From: Bacteroidota bacterium
Lineage (GTDB): Bacteria > Bacteroidota > Bacteroidia > Bacteroidales > Cfx3-03
Reading direction: 5' to 3'
Assembly (NCBI GenBank): GCA_013390605.1
Contig: JACAUB010000001.1
Coordinates: 4,204,675-4,268,674 of the forward strand
Length of the DNA stretch: 64,000 nt
Positions 1 to 8,000 of this stretch are shown piece after piece (within the stretch, counting starts at the first letter, position 1; every line of letters starts with the position of its first letter). The notes under the pieces are model-generated. The model ran no database searches and was not told where the DNA came from. It saw only the letters and a program-made list of their open reading frames with translations. The translations under genes were made by a program, and so were the position numbers.

Positions 1-70
1 TATATTCTAGCAATGCCTGCATGAGATAAATGTTTTCTTCTTTATCATCAACTATTAATACTTTTAGCAT
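1..70 (-). CDS. Response regulator receiver, N-terminal fragment (cut by window edge)
   Basis: The first 23 codons of a minus-strand gene start at ATG 68-70 and run off the left edge. The translation begins MLKVLIVDDKEENIYLMQAL. This is the first beta strand and the acidic pocket (the two Asp after VLIV) of a CheY-type receiver domain. A strong Shine-Dalgarno sequence, GGAGG, lies just upstream of the start. The gene follows the 89-451 receiver by 18 nt, so it is probably the last gene of the minus-strand operon. Whether an output domain or kinase follows cannot be seen. Confidence 0.8.
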   Translation of the reverse strand, partial: MLKVLIVDDKEENIYLMQALLEY

Positions 71-88
71 CTTAAGTCCTCCGTTAAT

Positions 89-451
89 TTAAATGAATTC
101 TTGTAATTGCGATATAAATATATCCGGATCGATTGGCTTTTCAATATAACCGGTAGCCCCTGCTTCAAACGCCTTTTCCTTATCCCCGGTCATAGCATAA
201 GATGTAACAGCAATAATTGGCATATCTTTTAGCTCCACAATCTTTCTAAGTTCGCGTGCAATGGCATATCCATCCATTTCTGGTAATTGTATATCGAGAA
301 GAATTGCATTGGGTTTAGCTTCCTTTGCAAGAGCAATTCCATCTAGTCCATTAAACGCTTGAAGAACAATATAATCATTGCTTTCGAGCAAATATGTTAG
401 CATATACATATTTTGTGGATTGTCTTCAATTATTAATATCTTTTGATTCAT
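89..451 (-). CDS. Single-domain response regulator (CheY/DivK-like)
   Basis: A 120-residue stand-alone receiver domain with no DNA-binding or enzymatic output. The signature residues are present: acidic pocket D10, phosphoacceptor D53 in LLDIQLPEMDG, T83 and K105 in EKP. It probably acts in the cytoplasm as a phosphorelay shuttle or through protein contacts. It starts 11 nt after the stop of the sensor kinase at 463-2322, its most likely phosphodonor. The next gene downstream is another receiver, so two soluble receivers sit behind one kinase. The DivK resemblance is by domain architecture only. Confidence 0.93.
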   Translation of the reverse strand: MNQKILIIEDNPQNMYMLTYLLESNDYIVLQAFNGLDGIALAKEAKPNAILLDIQLPEMDGYAIARELRKIVELKDMPIIAVTSYAMTGDKEKAFEAGATGYIEKPIDPDIFISQLQEFI

Positions 452-462
452 ATGATTAGATT

Positions 463-2322
463 TTATTTTATTGGTAACTTAACAATAAATGTACTCCCCT
501 TTCCAATTTCGGATTCAACTTCAACTGAACCATTAAGCAGATCTAATAGCTTTTTACATATGGATAACCCTAAACCTGTACCCTCGTACTTTCGTGTAAG
601 TCCGGTATCGATTTGCATAAAAGGTTTAAATAATATATTCATTTGATCTTTTTCAATACCCATCCCACTATCGATCACCTTTACAGTAACTATATCATCC
701 TTTCTAAAACAATCCAGATTCACCGATCCAACCTCAGTAAATTTTACTGCATTATTAACCAGATTTAATAGAATCTGTTGGATCCGAAGCTTATCACTTA
801 AAATTTCATTAACATCGGCAGCTATGGAAACATTCATCTGAAGACCCTTCTTATCAGCAAATGGCTTATTTGTTTCCATCACTTTATAAATTACCTCTGG
901 AAGATTAAAGGGCTCAAGATTGGTTTTAAGTTGTCCAGCTTCAATCTTTGAGATATCGAGAATATCATTTATCAAAGTCAGTAAATGTCGGGCACTTTGC
1001 TGGGCCATTCCAAGTTGTTTTTTCTGTTCAGCATTTAATGAACCCGGGCGTTCTTGCATTAATATTCCTGTAAATCCAATGATTGAATTAAGTGGTGTCC
1101 GAAGTTCATGCGACATAGTGGCAAGAAAAGCGGACTTTAACCTATCTGCCGATTGAGCATGTTCTTTTTCTTTTTCAAGTTCAGCCGTACGTTGTTTTAC
1201 AAGATCTTCCAAATGATCCCGATAAAGCAATAATTCGTCTTCTTCTCTTTTTTGCTCGGTTATATCTCTACTCACCCCGACAAGAGAAACAGGCTGGTTC
1301 ATTTTATCATAAATAATTGTTGTCATGAGCGAAATAGGAAATTCTCTACCGTCTTTTCTCACATTCATCAGTTCTCCATTCCAACCACCGGCAAGTGTAG
1401 AAGGCAGAATTTCATTCATCACCTCTGGCGAATTATTTTGGGAACGAAGAATATCAATTTGCTGTCCTAACAACTCTTCTTCAGTGTAACCATATGTTCT
1501 CAATAAAGACTGATTAACAAAGATTATTTTATCGTTTACATCCGTAATACTAACATTTTCGTTGATATTCTTCAGTACATGAGCTAGAAAGGTTATTTCC
1601 TTTTCTGCAATATCGCGTTCAGTTTTCCATTTCAATAGTTGCGATAACATCTTATTGAACTGTCGATATAGAATTCCAACTTCATCTTGCCCCTGAGGTT
1701 CAAGTTGAACAGTAAAATCCTGACTTTGAGAAATAGATGCTGATACTTCGGCAAGCTTTAGAATGGGTGCTGAAATTATTTTCTGTATCTGGTTAGCCAC
1801 AATCACTACTGATATCAAAAGAATCAAAATAAGAATGATCATAACCAGAAGGTTATCCTTGAATTTATCCTTTAGTGTATCAGTCGATATTCTTAAAAAG
1901 AGTGTACCAAAAAATTTTCCATCATAAGTTATAACGTAAGAAATAAATAAGTAGCCATCGGAAAACCCACTTTTTCGGTTTTGTATTTGTTGAAAAGAAT
2001 ATGGATCATTAGGTAATCTGTGATAAGATGCAAACATTACATTATTCGTACTATAGATGCATGCATCTAATAAAGTGGGTATTGCACTTAACTTTGCAAG
2101 CACATCATTTGCCTCCTCTGTATAACCAAATTGCAGTGGAACGACTGAATATTGAGCAACCAACGTAGCATTTAAAATAGCATTTTTTTTCATCTCCTGC
2201 TTAATGTTAACCATATCAAAAACCAGATATGTACCCAAACCGGTAACTACTGCGATTATACTGGTAAATGTTATTATCATTACCAGTTTCATCTTAATTG
2301 TTTGATCGTTGAAAGTTTTCAT
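463..2322 (-). CDS. Membrane sensor histidine kinase (periplasmic sensor-HAMP-PAS-HisKA-HATPase)
   Basis: A 619-residue kinase. TM1 is near residues 13-35, an extracytoplasmic sensor spans about 36-155, and TM2 is near 157-177. HAMP follows (178-231), then PAS (240-360), a coiled coil, HisKA with H405 in MSHELRTPLN, and a C-terminal HATPase with DSGMGI and GTGLGL boxes. It overlaps the YfiR-like gene upstream by ATGA, so the two are translationally coupled. That fits a kinase whose periplasmic domain is influenced by the YfiR-like protein (inference). No receiver is fused; the two stand-alone receivers downstream are likely partners. The ligand is unknown. Confidence 0.92.
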   Translation of the reverse strand: MKTFNDQTIKMKLVMIITFTSIIAVVTGLGTYLVFDMVNIKQEMKKNAILNATLVAQYSVVPLQFGYTEEANDVLAKLSAIPTLLDACIYSTNNVMFASYHRLPNDPYSFQQIQNRKSGFSDGYLFISYVITYDGKFFGTLFLRISTDTLKDKFKDNLLVMIILILILLISVVIVANQIQKIISAPILKLAEVSASISQSQDFTVQLEPQGQDEVGILYRQFNKMLSQLLKWKTERDIAEKEITFLAHVLKNINENVSITDVNDKIIFVNQSLLRTYGYTEEELLGQQIDILRSQNNSPEVMNEILPSTLAGGWNGELMNVRKDGREFPISLMTTIIYDKMNQPVSLVGVSRDITEQKREEDELLLYRDHLEDLVKQRTAELEKEKEHAQSADRLKSAFLATMSHELRTPLNSIIGFTGILMQERPGSLNAEQKKQLGMAQQSARHLLTLINDILDISKIEAGQLKTNLEPFNLPEVIYKVMETNKPFADKKGLQMNVSIAADVNEILSDKLRIQQILLNLVNNAVKFTEVGSVNLDCFRKDDIVTVKVIDSGMGIEKDQMNILFKPFMQIDTGLTRKYEGTGLGLSICKKLLDLLNGSVEVESEIGKGSTFIVKLPIK

Positions 2323-2894
2323 TCGGACGTTGGATTTAATATTTTTGAGACCCGAAGTAATCGATAGTCAATGGTAAATCCGGCATCTTGCATGCCTTTT
2401 TGATTTATTTCAAAACGAAGCTTATTTTCGTATATATAAAAATTTATAAAGCATCCTGCTTCTGCAAATCCTTCCGTATCAGAAATCGTTAAAATAGGGC
2501 GTCCTTTTACATAACTCAGAACCTTCTGTAAATCAACAGGGTCTATTTTAGATATAAACAAAATTTGACACTCCGGCAATTGTTTGATGTTTTTGAAATA
2601 AACAATCTTAACCCTTTTATCTTTGATTTTTTTATCTTTATAAACATCCTTAAGTATATTACCAAATGGATTCTGACCCAATACTGCAATAACAAATTCT
2701 TGTGAGGGATCATTCTTAATAACATTAGCCTGCCATGAAATGAAAAGTGATAATTTTTCAAAGGCTACAGCTTTCATTGTGTATTCAGCAGACTGTGAAA
2801 AGAGTTGCATTTCGCAACCTAAAACAACTGCTACACTCAGTGCAATCTTCAACTGAAACTTTATTATAGATGCATATAAATGTTGTACGATCAT
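2319..2894 (-). CDS. YfiR/DUF4154-family periplasmic protein
   Basis: A 191-residue protein with a hydrophobic N-terminal export segment (about 13-35) followed by a YfiR-type domain. The family hallmark GRPILTISDTEGFAEAG, followed by INFY, is clear, and the C-terminal part LRFEINQKG also fits. In Pseudomonas, YfiR is a periplasmic inhibitor of a membrane diguanylate cyclase. Here no cyclase is adjacent and the gene overlaps a histidine kinase by 4 nt, so control of that kinase is the better inference. It follows the TonB-dependent receptor by about 40 nt. The Shine-Dalgarno AGGAG sits very close to this ATG. Confidence 0.85.
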   Translation of the reverse strand: MIVQHLYASIIKFQLKIALSVAVVLGCEMQLFSQSAEYTMKAVAFEKLSLFISWQANVIKNDPSQEFVIAVLGQNPFGNILKDVYKDKKIKDKRVKIVYFKNIKQLPECQILFISKIDPVDLQKVLSYVKGRPILTISDTEGFAEAGCFINFYIYENKLRFEINQKGMQDAGFTIDYRLLRVSKILNPTSE

Positions 2895-2936
2895 CGCTCC
2901 TGTATAAAAAATTAATTATTAGACCATGGCGTTTAT

Positions 2937-4994
2937 TTAAAAGGTTACTTTAAGACCAAACATTCCTGATGATCCCGGATTTTTAAACTGCCAAGGAAGG
3001 TCGTAGTTGTTATTAGTTATGTTATAGAGTTGTGCAAAGCAATCTAATACAAATAAATCGTTTTTCGCAAGACGTTGAGCAATATAGATATTTATTACAG
3101 TACCTGGAGAGTACCAGATACGGCTGGATTTAGATATTCCATCATAAAAACCGCCATTATAATTGAGTGAAGGTGTAACTGTAAGACCTAAAAGTGTTGA
3201 AACACTTGCGCCAATATTTACAATATGATTAGGAGAGAATGGGATTTCAACACTATTTAGGTCTGCATTAAGTTTGTTCTTAATATTTGAGGTCATGTAT
3301 GTCCCGTTAACATACCATGAAATGATTGAATTAATTCGTTGGGTTAACTCAATTTCTACACCCTTAGATGTTGATTCGGTATTTATTGACTGTGATTGCG
3401 AAGGATTTTGATTCACAACATTATCCACTATGCCATCTTGCAGAATAGTATAAAATCCACGAATACCCAACTTGAAATTTACTGGAAGATTAAAATCAAT
3501 TCCTCCATCTAATCCTATACCATTCTCAGGTTTTAAGTCTGGGTTGGGTAATTGGCCATTGCGACCTACTACTCCCCGATCGCTGAGAGAAATTGTACCA
3601 CCAATAGATTTAAGTCCAGGAGCACTGAAACTACTACCACCGTTTGCATATAAAGCGATGTGATCATTAATTGAGTATCGAACACCAGCACTCCAAAGTA
3701 GTCTGCCCCATGATAAGTTATTGTCAACTGCATTGCCACCATTGACCAAATCAATAATATTTTTGATGTATGCATACCTGAGTCCTCCCCGCAGTGTTAA
3801 TTTAGAAATTGGACGCCATTCTTCCTGAAAATAGGCACCATTTTGTATAGCAGAAGATTTATTTCCGAATATATGATACCCTACCAGTGGATCTGTCCAT
3901 GTAGAATATTTTGCAGACTGATAATCAACGCCAAAGCAAAGCATACTTGATTTTCCATGATGCCATGAAAAAGATATATCAATAGGAACGATCAACTGAT
4001 TTACATTATTATTTGATTTTAATGTATCAATTATACCGAAGTTACTTTCTTGTAGTGATCGATCATATGAACGTACACCAAAATGTGACTGCATGCTAAA
4101 CTGATCATTAAATTCAATATCATACCCAACATTTACAGTTCCATATTTATTATCATATCCTTTATATATACGTCCTGCATCTCCACTATGCCATGTTTCC
4201 TGACCGAAAAAAGTAAGTTTTTGCTTTTCTGCTTTATCCAACAACAGTGTTAATCCACCATAAATTTTAGTCTTTTGATACTCTGGCTTTTTTTTCATGT
4301 TCAACCATGATCCATCAATACCATAGTTGGTATAATCAGACATTTCATATGTTGATCCAAAAAAGTAATTAAGTCGATCAACTCTGTTTTGATGAAATAA
4401 TTGACTATTAAGTGTGTTATATGAACCATAAGATGATTGAAATGATGTTTTTTGCTGTTCTACTTTCTCTTTAAGAATAAGGTTTACTGTTCCAGCTAGT
4501 GGACATTGACTGCCAGCGAAATCTTGCGATAGATAATTTGGATAAATGACAGAAGCAGGACCCCGTTGAACTTCAATGTGATCAATTGCATTCAGATCGA
4601 GCGACATAGGATCAATAAACGCATCAACAGGTACTCCCTGTAACATATATGTGCTGTATTTGGGACCGATGCCGCCATAGGTTCCCCAATTTGCATCGTT
4701 ACGAGAAAGAACACTCACCGATACCCCAGGAAGTTTTGCAATTGCCTCGCAAAGATTACGGTTACCCGAAACAGTTGTTTCAATCTCTTTTGCATTGATT
4801 AAATCAACTTTTTGGGTAATATTATTTATTGACTGACGTAATTTTGACGGAGTAATTACAACATTTAAAAATTCATTGAGATTTAATTCAAATAGCTTAT
4901 CCACAGTTTTATGATTAAGCGTGTCTTGAGCATAAACTGTTGAAAAAAGAGTTATCTCAGCTAAACATAAAATAATAATTGCTATCTTTTTCAT
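2937..4994 (-). CDS. TonB-dependent outer-membrane receptor
   Basis: A 685-residue receptor with a signal peptide (1-22, ending VYAQ). A short TonB-box-like stretch with VVITPSK lies near 45-51. The plug domain contains LPGVSVSV, IDHIEVQRGPASVIYP and AGTVNLILK. A 22-strand-type beta barrel follows, ending in Phe (GLKVTF), as usual for BamA substrates. There is no CarboxypepD_reg extension and no SusD partner, so it is not a typical glycan receptor. It starts 20 nt after the copper ATPase/kinase fusion, in the same operon, which suggests a metal, metal complex or related ligand. The substrate is not shown by the sequence. Confidence 0.9.
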   Translation of the reverse strand: MKKIAIIILCLAEITLFSTVYAQDTLNHKTVDKLFELNLNEFLNVVITPSKLRQSINNITQKVDLINAKEIETTVSGNRNLCEAIAKLPGVSVSVLSRNDANWGTYGGIGPKYSTYMLQGVPVDAFIDPMSLDLNAIDHIEVQRGPASVIYPNYLSQDFAGSQCPLAGTVNLILKEKVEQQKTSFQSSYGSYNTLNSQLFHQNRVDRLNYFFGSTYEMSDYTNYGIDGSWLNMKKKPEYQKTKIYGGLTLLLDKAEKQKLTFFGQETWHSGDAGRIYKGYDNKYGTVNVGYDIEFNDQFSMQSHFGVRSYDRSLQESNFGIIDTLKSNNNVNQLIVPIDISFSWHHGKSSMLCFGVDYQSAKYSTWTDPLVGYHIFGNKSSAIQNGAYFQEEWRPISKLTLRGGLRYAYIKNIIDLVNGGNAVDNNLSWGRLLWSAGVRYSINDHIALYANGGSSFSAPGLKSIGGTISLSDRGVVGRNGQLPNPDLKPENGIGLDGGIDFNLPVNFKLGIRGFYTILQDGIVDNVVNQNPSQSQSINTESTSKGVEIELTQRINSIISWYVNGTYMTSNIKNKLNADLNSVEIPFSPNHIVNIGASVSTLLGLTVTPSLNYNGGFYDGISKSSRIWYSPGTVINIYIAQRLAKNDLFVLDCFAQLYNITNNNYDLPWQFKNPGSSGMFGLKVTF

Positions 4995-5014
4995 TTTGAT
5001 TGACTAGTTAAACA

Positions 5015-8000
5015 TCAAATCTTTTCATTATTTGGCATACTAAAGTAAAAAACAGCACCTCCATCCACTTCACCCTCTGCCCAGCAGCGACCTCCATGAC
5101 GGGTTATAATCCGGTAAATATTAGCCAGCCCAATACCAATGCCTTCATAATCGCGTGACTTGTGAAGGCGCTGAAATACGCCAAACAATTTGTCGACATA
5201 TTTCATATTGAACCCAGCTCCGTTGTCTTTTATAAAGAAGATTGATTCATTGTTTTCCGTATAACTCCCTATTTCAATGATAGGATTTTCTTTTTTACCA
5301 GTGTACTTAATTGCATTGGATATCAAATTAGTCCATACCTGGCCTATGAGTTGATAGTCACCAAAAGTTTCAGGAAGAGAACCAATTTTTATCTCTATAT
5401 TTCGATCCTGAATTTCCTGGTCAAAGAGTTGTAATCCTTGATTAATCATTTGTAAAGTATCTATTCTCGATCTTCGAAGTTCCGATCGATTAAGTCTTGA
5501 GAAAGTAAGAAGTGCATCGATAAGTTTTCCCAACTCTTCCGAAGAATTCGAAACAACATCAAGATAGCCTTGTTCCTCTGCAGTCAATTGTGTTGATTTA
5601 TTTTGGAGAAAAAGATTAATAAACCCATTAATATGTCGCAAAGGTGCCCGTAAATCATGAGATACCGAGTATGAGAAAGCTTCAAGTTCTTTATTTGCAG
5701 CTTCAAGTTGTTCAGTCCGTTGAACAACGCGTTGTTCCAATGTTTCATTAAGTTTTCTAATTTCTGCTTCAGCTCTTTTCCGATCGGTTATATCAACAAA
5801 AGTGATCAGTATATTATCGTTAATTACAATACCTGAAACGATTACGTCTCGGGTGCTTCCATCTTTACATGTAACATGATACTCGTATGATTCGATATCA
5901 GACCCAGTTTCTAATGAACGGATGATAGCTGAATTCCAATTTTCAAATGCCCACTCCCGGTATTCCTCTTCAGGATAGGCTTTTTGCCACCACTCAGAAA
6001 TTGTTGGCGTTTCTATCTCATCATACCCAAAAATCTTAATAAACCGTTCATTCCTGAAAGTAATAACTCCCTCTTTATTTGAATACGCAATTGGCAAAGG
6101 TGTGCTTTTCAGAAGCCGTCTAAATTTCTCCTCACTGTCACGTAATGCCATCTCTGCAAGTTTACGTTCTGTGATCTCACGAAAATTTATTACAATGGAT
6201 TCCACACTTGGATCAGCAAGTAAATTACTAAATGTACTTTCAACCCAGATCCACTCCCCCTTCTTCGTGATAAAACGGTATTGCAATGTCGGAACATATG
6301 AAGCATCTTCCAAAAGTCTAGCCAAATCCGATATTACCCGATTTAAATCTTCCGGATGAGTAAATTCTGCAGGATTCCCAATAATCTCCTCTGAAACACT
6401 ATAACCGAACATTTTTTTTGCCGATGGGCTAATAAACTTAAAATTTCCACCTGCATCCAATAATACAATTCCATCGGGAGCCTTATCGATCAGCGCTTGA
6501 TAGTGCTGTCCTAGTTTCAATATCTTCTCATCAGATTGCTTGCGCTGAGTAATATCCTGAATTGAAGTAATAAATGAAATTGGCTTACCTTCATTATCCC
6601 GTTGAAGAACCGTGCTTACATCAGCCCAAACGATGTCTCCGTTCTTATGTATAAACCTCTTTTCAAAACGAATCGATAATTGCTTCCCTTCTATAACTAA
6701 ATTTAACAATCTTTGATTCATTTCAATATCATCCCGGTGCGTTATCTCTTGCCATTTTGTTACAGATAACTCCTCTTCGGAATAACCTAGTATCTGACAA
6801 AAAGTTCTATTTGTTTTCAGCCCTCCGTCAAAACCAGTAATTGATATACCCACAGTCGAATATTCAAAAATATTTCTGAAATATTCCTCGCTAATCCGCA
6901 TAGCCTCTTCTGCTTTCTTACGTTCACTAATTTCTTCCTGAAGTAATTGGTTAGTGATCAACAAGTCGGCTGTTCTTTCTTTTATTCGATGTTCCACCTC
7001 ATCGTAAGCTTTTTGCAGCTCTCCTTGAGTATATAAAAGTTTATCTTTCTCCTTTTGAAGTTCCGTGTTAACCATTCTCAGCTGTTCCGGACTGGGTATT
7101 GAGAGGAGTTTGGGCAATATTGGCCATACGACCACTGCTGTGGCCAAAGAAATAATAGCGCATAATGAATCTACTGTAGCCTGCCACCAGTTTACCGGCC
7201 ACCAGAGCCCAATGACATGGACAAGGTGCGTTGTACCACACGCCAGAATAAATAATCCAAAAAGAAAAATCACCCACGTAAAGGGCATATCCTTGCGCTT
7301 TCTAACAAAAACGATCAAGAAAAAGGGAATGGAGGCATAAGAAATAGCAATCAAGGCATTCGATAAAGCCATCACCATCATTAAAAGTGGCGTCATATTA
7401 CCTGCATTTGCTCCCCTGATCTCCATTTTACCAGGCATAAATACCATTGGGGCAATGATAAGTACAGCTAATGCTACGGCAGGTACAATAATACGAGGTA
7501 AAAGTGCCAGTGCCTGACGTAACAGTGTTTTTTTCGGAGTAAAAGTCTCTACTTTGTAAGCGCGCAAACGAAGACTGTTAGTTACCACAAAAATTGAACT
7601 GAAAGCCATGGCTCCAGCTGCAAACATTGGACTAAGCAGACCATATGCAGCAATAGGAATCAATGCAACATTATAAAACAATGCCCATATCAGATTCTGT
7701 ACGATGGTTTGTTGAGTCCCGCGAGATAATGAAATAGAACGTCCGATACCAGATAATTCACCACTAATCAATGTGATTCCAGCAGCTGCGATTGCAATAT
7801 CCGTCCCGGTACCAATAGCAATACCTACATCAGCTTGTGCCAGTGCAGGAGCATCATTGATCCCATCACCTACCATTGCTACCAATGGGCGAGTAAAATT
7901 ACCTAATGTTGGTGCTGACTGTAATGTCTTTATCGCATCAGCCTTATCACTGGGCAACACTTCTGCTATAACTCTATCAATTCCAACCTGTTTGGCAACT

